Shown one piece after another: positions 53,663 to 62,241 of a stretch of DNA of 64,000 bases (positions are counted from its first letter, which is position 1; each line of letters starts with the position of its first letter). The notes beneath the pieces were generated by a model. That model saw nothing but the letters and a program-made list of their open reading frames with translations. It did no database searches and was not told the origin of the DNA. The position numbers and the translations under genes are program-made. This DNA comes from Verrucomicrobiaceae bacterium UBA7681. Lineage in GTDB: Bacteria > Verrucomicrobiota > Verrucomicrobiia > Verrucomicrobiales > Verrucomicrobiaceae. The stretch is taken from NCBI GenBank assembly GCA_002482965.1, contig DLGZ01000065.1, positions 101,882 to 165,881 of the forward strand, in the 5' to 3' direction.

Positions 53663-54663
53663 ATGCCAGGATTTTGGGCTGATTGTTTGAGCTGCGCCGC
53701 TTCACGATACACGCTGGGCGGCACACCCTTGAGATCCCAGATCAGCCCTGTCCACGAAAGCATCTTGAGCACGTAGTAGGATACATCGATCTCCCACCAG
53801 AAGAATCCCTGTCGCGCAGCACCGGCATAGCGGTGGTGATTGTTATGCCAGCCCTCACCCAGCGTCAGCAGCGCCAGCAGCAGGCTGTTGCGGCTGTCGT
53901 CATCCGTCTTGAACCTCTTGGAGCCAAACACATGGGCCAGCGAGTTGATGAAAAACGTGGCGTGCAGCAAAATCACCGTGCTGATGAAAAAGCCCCATAC
54001 AAACATCTGCGCCCCGTTCGTCCCGAGTCCAGGCGCATAAAGCTCCAGCAGCCATCCAGTCAGCCAGAGGAGGGCACCATAGATCAGTGGCACAAGTTGA
54101 TCGTGCCGGTTGAGGAACACCAGCTCAGGGAACTGCTCCAGATCTCGAATGCGGCTGTAGTCCGTGGGAAAATTTTTCGGACTGGTCAGCCACCCAATGT
54201 GCGACCAGATAAAACCACGCATCCGCGGAGAGTGCGCGTCCGGCGCTTCATCTGAATGCTGGTGATGATGGCGGTGCACCGAGGCCCACCACAAAGCCCC
54301 GCGCTGGCAGGAGGTGTTCCCCAGCACCGCAAACAGGAACTGCATCACTCGTGAGGTGCGGAAGCTCCGATGCGAAAAATAGCGGTGGTAAAATGCCGTG
54401 ATGGCAAACATGCGCACCGCGTAGAGCAGCAGTGCAGCCACCAGCGCCGTCCAGCTAAAGCCCACCCAGAGCACGGTCAGGCAGCCCAAATGCAGCACGA
54501 TGAACGGCAGGCAACGCCGCCAGTCGATCGCGTCCGTGAGTTTGTCATCCCCCTCCCAGCCCGGCGGGCGGTAGTCTGAGTCAAACCACTGCCTCATCAT
54601 CACGGCAATCTGCCAGATGAGGGTCCGTCGCTGAGGTAAGGTGTCAGAATTCTCGCTTTTCAC
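53659..54663 (-). CDS. Membrane fatty acid desaturase, first gene of the lipid operon
   Basis: A 334-residue di-iron desaturase. Histidine boxes are HRYFSH at 93-98, HRHHH at 130-134 and HNNHH at 273-277, the acyl-CoA/acyl-lipid delta-9-type pattern. Four to five membrane helices are visible. The start is a GTG at 54663, 100 bases from the divergent sigma factor gene; a shorter start inside would lose the N-terminal part only. Confidence 0.92.
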   Translation of the reverse strand: MKSENSDTLPQRRTLIWQIAVMMRQWFDSDYRPPGWEGDDKLTDAIDWRRCLPFIVLHLGCLTVLWVGFSWTALVAALLLYAVRMFAITAFYHRYFSHRSFRTSRVMQFLFAVLGNTSCQRGALWWASVHRHHHQHSDEAPDAHSPRMRGFIWSHIGWLTSPKNFPTDYSRIRDLEQFPELVFLNRHDQLVPLIYGALLWLTGWLLELYAPGLGTNGAQMFVWGFFISTVILLHATFFINSLAHVFGSKRFKTDDDSRNSLLLALLTLGEGWHNNHHRYAGAARQGFFWWEIDVSYYVLKMLSWTGLIWDLKGVPPSVYREAAQLKQSAQNPGI

Positions 54664-54762
54664 GCCCTCTTGTGCGCTTGTCCCATTCTTCTGGATTCAA
54701 AAAAATGGCAAATGATCGGCGAACGGCTTGTGCTGCGTGTCTCCACCATGCTAAGAAGCCCC

Positions 54763-55488
54763 ATGAACGACTCCATCGCCCCCGGTGCGCGCGAGTTTCA
54801 CACCACCCGCTGGAGCCTCGTCCTCGCCGCCCAGCAGGGTGGCGATGCTACGCGGATGCACCGCGCCATGTCCTCACTCTGCCAGGACTACTGGTATCCT
54901 CTCTATGCCTTTGTGCGCCGCCGCGGCCATGCCCCGCACGATGCTCAGGATCTGACCCAGGCCTTTTTCCTCTCCCTGCTGGAGAGCCCTGCCGCCGCTG
55001 ATCCCGCACGCGGAAAATTCCGCTCCTACCTTCTCGGCGCCTTGAAAAACTTCCTCGCCAATGCCTGGCATCGCGGGCAAACGCAAAAGCGTGGCGGCGG
55101 GCAGAAGTTGGTGGAATGGGACGCACTCGACGCAGAAGCACGCTATGCCTTGGAGCCTGCCGGGCAGTCCGATGCCGAGGCGCTCTACGACCGCCGCTGG
55201 GCCATAGAGCTGCTCGCACGTGCCGTGGAAAAACTGCGCACCGAATTTGCGGCGAAGGGAGAAGTGGAAACCTTCGAGGTGCTCAAGGGCACGCTGAGTG
55301 GTGCAGGCCCCGAGCGAGAGCAAATCGCCCAACAGCTCGGCATGAGCGAAGGCGCTCTGAAGGTCGCCATCCATCGCCTGCGGCAAAGCTATCGTGAAGT
55401 CCTGCGCGCCGAAATCGCAGAGACGGTCGATTCGCCCGAGGAGGTCGATGCCGAGATGCGGCATCTGGTAGCCGTGCTGCGAAGTTGA
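54763..55488 (+). CDS. ECF-like sigma factor
   Basis: A 241-residue sigma-70-type protein with region 2 (FHTTRWSLVLAAQ to HDAQDLTQAFFLSLLE) and region 4 (EQIAQQLGMSEGALKVAIHRLRQSYREVL). It fits the ECF-like sigma group that sits beside Ser/Thr kinases in Planctomycetes and Verrucomicrobia. An ATG at 54748 is an alternative start. It is divergent from the nine-gene lipid operon and 64 bases upstream of a large kinase. Confidence 0.9.
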   Translation: MNDSIAPGAREFHTTRWSLVLAAQQGGDATRMHRAMSSLCQDYWYPLYAFVRRRGHAPHDAQDLTQAFFLSLLESPAAADPARGKFRSYLLGALKNFLANAWHRGQTQKRGGGQKLVEWDALDAEARYALEPAGQSDAEALYDRRWAIELLARAVEKLRTEFAAKGEVETFEVLKGTLSGAGPEREQIAQQLGMSEGALKVAIHRLRQSYREVLRAEIAETVDSPEEVDAEMRHLVAVLRS

Positions 55489-55552
55489 AGTTTTTTGTAA
55501 CCCGCCGGCCCCAAGCTTTCAGGAAGTCAGTGAACCCGCCACTCCACCCACC

Positions 55553-58500
55553 ATGACTCCTGCCCAAACCTGCCCCCAATGCGGCGCATCCTTGCCTGCC
55601 GATGCCCCCGCATCCCTCTGCCCCGCCTGCCTGCTCAGCAGCGCGCTTCCTTCAGATCCGGGCGCGACGATGCTCATCGCACAGCCGAAACCGCATGCAC
55701 TACCACAGATTGGCGAAGTGTTTGGCGGCTACCGCATCGAGCGTGAGCTTGGCCGCGGCGGCATGGGCGCGGTTTATGCGGCGGAGCAGTTGGCAAGCGG
55801 TCGCCGCGTCGCCTTGAAAGTCCTGAGCCACCAGCTCGACTCACCAGAAGCACGCGCACGCTTCCTGCGCGAAGGTCGGCTGGCCGCCTCCATCAATCAC
55901 CCCAACAGTGTCTATGTCTTCGGCACTGAAGAGATTGATGGCACGCCCGTCATTGCCATGGAGCTCATCGCAGGCGGCACCTTGCAGGATCGCATTCAAC
56001 GCGGCGGCCCGTTGCCCATCGGCCAGGCCGTAGACGCCGTGCTGCAAATCATCGCCGGTCTGGAAGCCGCGCATTCCGTCGGCATCCTTCACCGTGACAT
56101 CAAGCCCGCGAACTGCTTTGAAGACATGGACGGCACAGTGAAGATCGGTGACTTCGGCCTCTCGATCTCCACCGCAGGCCGGGGCGATTCCATGCAAACG
56201 ATGGACGGCACCTTTCTCGGCACCCCCGCGTTTTGCTCGCCGGAGCAGCTTCGCGGCGAAGAGCTGAATGTGCGCTCAGACATGTACTCAGTAGGCGTGA
56301 CGCTGTTCTACCTCCTCACCGGACGCACACCATTCGAAGGTAAAAACATGGTGCAGCAACTGGCAAACTCACTGGAGAAAGCTGCGCCGTCCCCCCTGCA
56401 ATACCAGCCGGACCTGCCCCAAGGGCTTGCACGCGTCGCGCTGCGCTGCTTGAACAAACAGGCCACCGAGCGCTTCGGTAGTTACGCTGAATTGCAGCAG
56501 GCGCTGCGGCCATTTGCCTCCATTGCGCCGACACCGGCCACGCTGGGTCTGCGCTTTGCCGCAGGCGTGATTGATCATTCCCTTTTGATCGCGGTGAATT
56601 TCGTGATCCCGCTGCTGTTTCTGGATTCACCCATGGATTACCTGAATCCCGAGACCTTCCACTCCTGGCGTTTTTTCTGGATCGGGTTGGGGCTGCTGAT
56701 CATGCGGCATTTATATTTCGGCATCAGCGAAGGCGTCTGGGGAGCGTCCGTGGGCAAGGCGCTGGTAGGCCTGCGCGTCGCCAGTCTGAACCGCAGCGCT
56801 CCGGGCATCCCGCGTGCCTTGCTGCGGTCGGTGTTGCTGCAGGCCTTTGTGATCGTGGAAATCTTCCGCTACCACATGACGGACGTCACTCAGGTTACTG
56901 CTTGGACCTATCTTTGGATTGCCGGCCAGATCCTGTTTTTCCTGCTTATCTTCGTGACTGCACGGCGTCAAAACGGCTTCGCTGGACTGCACGATTTATG
57001 GACCGGCACCCGGGTGATTCAGAAGTCGGCGTATCAGCCGCGAGTTGCCATGACGCAAACCGAACACCTCGTCACCACGACGGACGGCATGCTCAAGATC
57101 GGCCCGTTTCATATCATCGCCACGCTGTCTGCCACAGGCGCTGGAGCGGTGCTGCTCGGCTATGACACGCGTTTGCTGCGCAAGGTGTGGATTCGCCAGA
57201 CGCCATCCAGCTCACCACCAATTTCTCAGGTACAGCGCAACATCGCACGTCCGGGTCGTCTGCGCTGGCTGCAGGGAGAGCGCAATGAACTCGAATCATG
57301 GGACGCCTACGAAGCCGCCAGCGGCACCCCTTTGACGAGCCTTGTCGCTAAACGCCAGCCCTGGCGCATGGTCCGCCACTGGCTGCACGATCTCACCACC
57401 GAACTGGAAGCCTCCACCAAAACGGCTTCGTTGCCAGACACACTCACACTGGACCGGGTCTGGATCACCGCCGAAGGCCGGGCCAAGCTTCTCGACTTCG
57501 CCGCCCCCGGCAGCATCAGCGCCACCGCTGGAGACGGCCCCGTCACAGCGCAGTCATTCCTGCATCAGGTCGCCATCACCGCACTCGAAGGCCGCATGGT
57601 TTCAGCACACGAAGCAGCAGCGCGCAGCATCTCAGCGCCGCTGCCATTACCTGCACGTCTGACCTTGCTTGCCTTGCAAAGTACGACTGATCTGCGCAGC
57701 TTGGCTACGCAGCTCCAGTTTTTAACCCAGCAGCCGGCGGAGATTTCACGCTGGCGGCGGTTCACCCTGTTTTTTGCCACCCTCGCGCCTTCGTTGTTTC
57801 TGACAGCCTTCATGGTGGTGGGCCTGATGTTCTATCAAAGCTGGATGGTGAAAAATCCTGCCATTTCCGCACTGCGCGGCTGCGTGCTGTCCTATGAATC
57901 GATGGTCAAGAATGTCAAAGAGCCAAGCCTGCCAAACATTCCAGTCTCGGAAGCAAAAGATGCGATGGAAACCTACATCGCAGGCACCTACGGACACATC
58001 GTGGGTGATGCATTGCAGTGGGATTCCCCCCTCGGGAGAAGCTTGCTCAGGCCAAAACAGCGCGCCACCGTGGAGAAGATCGTGCAAGACCATCCGCGGC
58101 CCACGGCGGAGGAAGTGAGCAAAGCCAAAGCACTGCTGCAGCCGCTGCTTGATACCCGCGTGGCCGAACGCGCCAGGGAATTCGGCCTTGAAGGCAGGAA
58201 GCACATGCTGGATTTTATCAGCCTGTCTGTGATGGGCGTGTATCTGTTTTCAACCGCCATTTTGAGCTTCTTCTGCGCCATCGCTTTTCGCGGCGGCCTT
58301 GTCATGCGCATCCTCGGCATTGCAGTGGTCACAAATCAGGGAGCCGACGCTTCGCGCCTGCACATGCTGTGGCGCAGTCTGATCGCTTGGTCACCCATCT
58401 TGCTGATGCCTGTCTTGTACTCGTTCGACGCTCCGCTCATGGAAAAGACCGGTGATCAAGACGTGATCCGAATCATCGGTTTGATCGCCATGGTCGTCCT

Positions 58501-58588
58501 GTCCCTGGCTCTCGGCCTCGCCGCCATCGCCACACGCGATCGCGGTTTTCATGACCGCCTGGCGCGCACCTGGCTGGTGCCCCGCTAG
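55553..58588 (+). CDS. Zinc-ribbon Ser/Thr kinase with RDD domains and a second kinase-like domain
   Basis: The 1011-residue protein has this order. An N-terminal zinc ribbon has Cys7, Cys10, Cys23 and Cys26. An active-type kinase domain (about 57-320) has GRGGMGAV at 67-74, Lys89, HRD at 180-182 and DFG at 200-202. An RDD membrane domain (about 330-495) follows. A second kinase-like domain (about 515-725) has a weak glycine loop, VWITAEGRAKLLDFA in the DFG region and no HRD. The C-terminal part has helices and a second RDD-like domain ending FHDRLARTWLVPR. Its stop shares a CTAG with the convergent galT-like stop. It likely phosphorylates the adjacent sigma factor or its partners (inference). 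Confidence 0.88.
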   Translation: MTPAQTCPQCGASLPADAPASLCPACLLSSALPSDPGATMLIAQPKPHALPQIGEVFGGYRIERELGRGGMGAVYAAEQLASGRRVALKVLSHQLDSPEARARFLREGRLAASINHPNSVYVFGTEEIDGTPVIAMELIAGGTLQDRIQRGGPLPIGQAVDAVLQIIAGLEAAHSVGILHRDIKPANCFEDMDGTVKIGDFGLSISTAGRGDSMQTMDGTFLGTPAFCSPEQLRGEELNVRSDMYSVGVTLFYLLTGRTPFEGKNMVQQLANSLEKAAPSPLQYQPDLPQGLARVALRCLNKQATERFGSYAELQQALRPFASIAPTPATLGLRFAAGVIDHSLLIAVNFVIPLLFLDSPMDYLNPETFHSWRFFWIGLGLLIMRHLYFGISEGVWGASVGKALVGLRVASLNRSAPGIPRALLRSVLLQAFVIVEIFRYHMTDVTQVTAWTYLWIAGQILFFLLIFVTARRQNGFAGLHDLWTGTRVIQKSAYQPRVAMTQTEHLVTTTDGMLKIGPFHIIATLSATGAGAVLLGYDTRLLRKVWIRQTPSSSPPISQVQRNIARPGRLRWLQGERNELESWDAYEAASGTPLTSLVAKRQPWRMVRHWLHDLTTELEASTKTASLPDTLTLDRVWITAEGRAKLLDFAAPGSISATAGDGPVTAQSFLHQVAITALEGRMVSAHEAAARSISAPLPLPARLTLLALQSTTDLRSLATQLQFLTQQPAEISRWRRFTLFFATLAPSLFLTAFMVVGLMFYQSWMVKNPAISALRGCVLSYESMVKNVKEPSLPNIPVSEAKDAMETYIAGTYGHIVGDALQWDSPLGRSLLRPKQRATVEKIVQDHPRPTAEEVSKAKALLQPLLDTRVAERAREFGLEGRKHMLDFISLSVMGVYLFSTAILSFFCAIAFRGGLVMRILGIAVVTNQGADASRLHMLWRSLIAWSPILLMPVLYSFDAPLMEKTGDQDVIRIIGLIAMVVLSLALGLAAIATRDRGFHDRLARTWLVPR

Positions 58589-59580
58589 AGCACGATGCTG
58601 CGCACACGTTCAGCGCAGCGCTCGGGCCGCATGCTGTTGATGTAGGTGCCGCTTCCGAGTTCAAAGCCGGCTATCTGGGAGATGCGTGCAACGATGGAAA
58701 TGTACCAGTGGAAGCACCCGGACACTTCCCCCACGGGAGCAGAACGAATCGTAAAGTTATAGTCCGGCGCACCTGCGGCGGCCTTGAGACGGCGCAGCAG
58801 GCGGCTCAGCAGGCCAGCCAGTTCCTCGATGTCCGCGTCGCTGATCTCATCAAAGGCCGCCTGGTGCTTGCGTGGAAAAATCCACGTGTGATAGGGCGAC
58901 AGCGCGGCATAGGGCATGAAGGCAACAAACGCCTCTCCGGCCTCGATGATGCGCTCTTCCGCCAGCAGCTCCTCGTGCAGCACCGTGCAATACAAGCACC
59001 CGCCTTCCAGTTCGTGAAAACGCCGCGCTTCCTGCAACCGCATGCACACCTGCGAGGAAAGCACCGGCGCCGCCGTGATCTGCGAATGTGAATGCTCCAG
59101 GGAGCTGCCCGCCCGCTGCCCCTGGTTTTTGAAAATCACAATGCTCTCCACCATCGGGTGCTCACGCAGCACCTGATAGCGTTCCCGGTACATTCGCAGC
59201 ACCAGCACCAGATGCGCCGGATCCATTTCCCCGAGGTCCAGATCATGCCGCGGATGCTCCACCACCACCTCATGCATACCGGAGGCGGACATGGATCGAA
59301 ACGTGCCGTGCTTCTTCCGCTGCACATCCAGCGTGGCGTCAAAGACGGAATATTTGTTGGGCACCACACGCACCAGCCAGGAACCATCCGGGGCTGCCAC
59401 GCGGGCGATTTCCGCCGGAGTCCACGCTTCATTGCCGGTGCAGAAAGGGCAGTCGTCACGATGCGGCGGCCTCGTCAAATGTGATGCCGCCTGCAGATGA
59501 AAATCATCCGGCCTCAGCGCCCGCTCCGGAGCCATGACAACCCAATCAAGTGTGATGGGATTGAAACGCATTTCAGACAT
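58585..59580 (-). CDS. Galactose-1-phosphate uridylyltransferase-like nucleotidyltransferase (HIT superfamily)
   Basis: A 331-residue HIT-superfamily protein. CPFC (Cys44, Cys47) and CLYC fit the two zinc-site pairs, and the catalytic region is HSHSQ, as in bacterial GalT-like and ADP-glucose phosphorylase-type enzymes, rather than the classic HPHGQ. The real substrate pair is not certain. An ATG at 59580 is preferred over one at 59649. Confidence 0.8.
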   Translation of the reverse strand: MSEMRFNPITLDWVVMAPERALRPDDFHLQAASHLTRPPHRDDCPFCTGNEAWTPAEIARVAAPDGSWLVRVVPNKYSVFDATLDVQRKKHGTFRSMSASGMHEVVVEHPRHDLDLGEMDPAHLVLVLRMYRERYQVLREHPMVESIVIFKNQGQRAGSSLEHSHSQITAAPVLSSQVCMRLQEARRFHELEGGCLYCTVLHEELLAEERIIEAGEAFVAFMPYAALSPYHTWIFPRKHQAAFDEISDADIEELAGLLSRLLRRLKAAAGAPDYNFTIRSAPVGEVSGCFHWYISIVARISQIAGFELGSGTYINSMRPERCAERVRSIVL

Positions 59581-59634
59581 GGGCAAGGGCGGGGTTGGGT
59601 CTGCTCTAACGAACAGAATCCACTTTGCTGGCAG

Positions 59635-59667
59635 AAAAAAGCCGCGCAAGTTTCCCTGCGCGGCTTT
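59635..59667 (-). terminator. Rho-independent terminator of metK
   Basis: Reading on the minus strand, an 11-bp stem AAAGCCGCGCA/TGCGCGGCTTT with an 8-base loop is followed by further T residues. It lies 37 bases after the metK stop. Confidence 0.88.
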
Positions 59668-59704
59668 GTCTTTATTAATGCTGGGGCAAAGGCCTAATGT
59701 CAGC

Positions 59705-60925
59705 TTACTTCGCTGCTTTCTTGAGCGCGTCAGCCTTGTTGGTGATTTCCCAGGTAAGATCTGGATCGTCGTTTTTGCCGAAGTGGCCGTAGTTGGTGGT
59801 CTTCGAGTAGATCGGGCGCAGGAGGTTGAGCTGCTTCACGATGTCGGCTGGCTTGAAGGAGAAGACCTTCAAGACGGCGTCGAGGATCTTGCCGTCATCA
59901 ATGGTGCCGGTTCCGAAGGTGTCCACGTGAACGCTCACTGGCTCTGGATGACCAATGGCATAGGCAAACTGGACTTCGCACTTGGAGGCGAGACCGGAGG
60001 CCACCACGTTCTTGGCAACCCAGCGGCCCATGTAGGCGGCGCTGCGGTCCACTTTGGACGGGTCTTTGCCGGAGAAGGCACCACCACCGTGACGGCCCAT
60101 GCCGCCGTAGCTGTCCACAATGATCTTGCGTCCGGTCAGGCCGCTGTCGCCCTGAGGACCGCCGACGACGAACTTGCCGGTCGGATTGATGAGATACTCA
60201 GTCTCCTTCGTGAGCATGTCCTTCGGCAGCACCTTCTTGATGACCTGCTCGATGCAGAACTTCTCGATCTCGGCGTGGCTCACGTCCGCAGCATGCTGCG
60301 TGGAGATGACGACGTTCACGATGCGTGTAGGCTTGCCATCGACGTACTCGACGGAGACCTGGCTCTTCGCGTCAGGGCGCAGCCACTTGGCCAGCTTGCC
60401 AGCCTTGCGGATGCGTGTCAGCTCACGGCCAAGGCGGTGAGCATACATGATCGGCGCAGGCATCAGCTCCGGCGTGTCGTCACAGGCAAAACCAAACATG
60501 ATGCCCTGGTCACCTGCACCCTGCTCGCCGTGCTTCTTGCCTTCGGCTTCAGCGGCGTCCACACCCTGCGCGATGTCCGGGCTCTGGATCGTGAGGTAGT
60601 TGTTGATGAAAAGTTTGTCGGCGTGGAACACGTCGTCGTCATTGGTGTAGCCAATGCCGCGCACAGCGTCACGGATGACTTTGCCGACGTTGATGACTTC
60701 ATCGATCGGCTTCGTGGTGCCGTTTTTCTTGTTCTGAAGCTTCGGAATGGTGATTTCACCACCGACGACGACGACATTGCTCTTCGCAAAGGTCTCGCAG
60801 GCGACGCGGCTCTTCGGGTCGATCGCAAGGCAGGCGTCGAGGATGGCGTCAGAAATGGTGTCGCAAACTTTGTCAGGATGGCCTTCGCCGACGGACTCGG
60901 ACGAGAAGATGTAGCTACGGGACAT
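59705..60925 (-). CDS. metK: S-adenosylmethionine synthetase
   Basis: A 406-residue enzyme that makes SAM from methionine and ATP. Signatures are SSESVGEGHPDKVCDTISDA, GAGDQGIMFGFACDDT and GGGAFSGKDPSKVDRSAAY. The start and length are normal. SAM feeds the several methyltransferases in this window. No clear riboswitch precedes it. Confidence 0.96.
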   Translation of the reverse strand: MSRSYIFSSESVGEGHPDKVCDTISDAILDACLAIDPKSRVACETFAKSNVVVVGGEITIPKLQNKKNGTTKPIDEVINVGKVIRDAVRGIGYTNDDDVFHADKLFINNYLTIQSPDIAQGVDAAEAEGKKHGEQGAGDQGIMFGFACDDTPELMPAPIMYAHRLGRELTRIRKAGKLAKWLRPDAKSQVSVEYVDGKPTRIVNVVISTQHAADVSHAEIEKFCIEQVIKKVLPKDMLTKETEYLINPTGKFVVGGPQGDSGLTGRKIIVDSYGGMGRHGGGAFSGKDPSKVDRSAAYMGRWVAKNVVASGLASKCEVQFAYAIGHPEPVSVHVDTFGTGTIDDGKILDAVLKVFSFKPADIVKQLNLLRPIYSKTTNYGHFGKNDDPDLTWEITNKADALKKAAK

Positions 60926-60988
60926 GATGGTGGTCGTATGGGTTATATGGACGAATCATGATTTGATGATGCGTCGCGTGAGGACAGG

Positions 60989-61016
60989 AGAGTATTCCCC
61001 AAACCGGGGGCGTCAA
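60989..61016 (-). promoter_or_regulatory. Possible sigma-70-like promoter of metK
   Basis: On the minus strand TTGACG, a 16-base spacer and TACTCT lie about 65-90 bases upstream of the metK ATG. The spacer contains a CCCC/GGGG hairpin-prone piece. Confidence 0.35.
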
Positions 61017-61071
61017 TGTGGAATTCGGGGTGGCAGCCGCGCTCACCTGCCTGCACCATGCCCTCCCTGAG

Positions 61072-62016
61072 ATGAAACTACTCGCCTCCTGCCTCCTCCT
61101 GCTTGCCAGTTCTTTGACCCAGGCAGCGGACGTACCAGCTTTCGCCCCCACCTCGATGGCCTACGTCCTGCAGGCAGATAAACTCGCCAGCAGCCGCGCA
61201 GATTCAGTGCAAAAACTCGCGTCCTGCGAGCGCGATCTCATCGTTATCGATGCCTCCTTCAGCAGCGAGGGCGATTGGACTCCCGCCGAGATCGAAACCA
61301 TCCGCGCCGGTAAAAAAGGCCGCCGTGTCGTCGCCTATGTGTCCATCGGCGAGGCCGAGGACTACCGTCCCTACTGGAAAAAAAGCTGGGATGCCGACAA
61401 GGATGGCAAACCAGATGCCGCTGCGCCCAAATTCCTCAACGCAGAGAATCCCGACTGGAAAGGCAACTACCGCGTGCGCTACTGGCAGCCCGCATGGCAG
61501 CAGATCATGCTCCCAGCCGTGGACAAAGTCGTCGCCCAGGGTTTCGACGGCATCTATCTCGACATCGTCGATGCCTTTGAATTCTACGAATACGACGCAG
61601 CCAGCAAAGGCTGGCTCGACGACCGGCCCAATCCCGAGACCGGCAAAACCTATCGCCAGGACATGATTGCTTGGGTCGCAACCATCGCCCAGCGGGCGCG
61701 GGCCAAGCGTCCCGGCTTCCTCGTCATTCCCCAAAACGCCTCCCAGCTCCTCGCCCACGCAGATTATCGGGAACTCATCAGCGCCATCGGCGTGGAGGAT
61801 TTGTTCGTCGCTGACAAAAAATTGCGCACCGAAAAGCAGTCACGCTTCGTGCTGAGCTTACTCGAACAGCTCAAATCAATCGGTAAACCAGTGCTGGTCA
61901 TCGATTATCCCAAGTCGGAATCCATTCATGCCGCCGCCTTCGAAGCCGCGGCCAAACATGGTTTCACCCTGCTGCTCACGGACAGGCAATTGACGACACT
62001 GGGTGAATCGAAGTGA
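61072..62016 (+). CDS. Exported GH114-like (endo-alpha-1,4-polygalactosaminidase/TM1410 family) protein
   Basis: A 314-residue protein with a signal peptide (MKLLASCLLLLASSLTQA). Family marks are RDLIVIDASFSSEGDWT, VVAYVSIGEAEDYRPYW, and GFDGIYLDIVDAFEFYE, where Asp and Glu residues form the predicted active site. Known members cut galactosaminogalactan-type polymers. The real substrate is open. Confidence 0.85.
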   Translation: MKLLASCLLLLASSLTQAADVPAFAPTSMAYVLQADKLASSRADSVQKLASCERDLIVIDASFSSEGDWTPAEIETIRAGKKGRRVVAYVSIGEAEDYRPYWKKSWDADKDGKPDAAAPKFLNAENPDWKGNYRVRYWQPAWQQIMLPAVDKVVAQGFDGIYLDIVDAFEFYEYDAASKGWLDDRPNPETGKTYRQDMIAWVATIAQRARAKRPGFLVIPQNASQLLAHADYRELISAIGVEDLFVADKKLRTEKQSRFVLSLLEQLKSIGKPVLVIDYPKSESIHAAAFEAAAKHGFTLLLTDRQLTTLGESK

Positions 62017-62241
62017 AGAAATAAGCTCTCGCTCAGGCTCTTCCATCCTCCCTTTATAGTGGTCGAATTACGCCACGGCACATCGCCAAATGGAAACCGA
62101 AATGCGCCCCAGCAGGTGCCGCGGCTGCTCAGCCCCCCCAAAAATCGAGCGTCCTTAGTAAAAAAACGTTAGCCATCGTTTAGGTTATGGATTTCATTAT
62201 AAGCACAATAATTTCAATAGATTATTCTGTCACAGCAATCC

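Noticed and set aside
52379..53776. 465-codon plus-strand frame antisense to the FAD oxidoreductase
   Set aside because: Arg/His-rich shadow of the coding strand; the flavoprotein motifs on the minus strand are decisive.
59534..60961. 475-codon plus-strand frame antisense to metK
   Set aside because: It covers metK fully and shows no recognisable domain.
60926..61071. SAM riboswitch upstream of metK
   Set aside because: No SAM-I, SAM-II or SAH-like core could be traced; only a possible promoter is visible.
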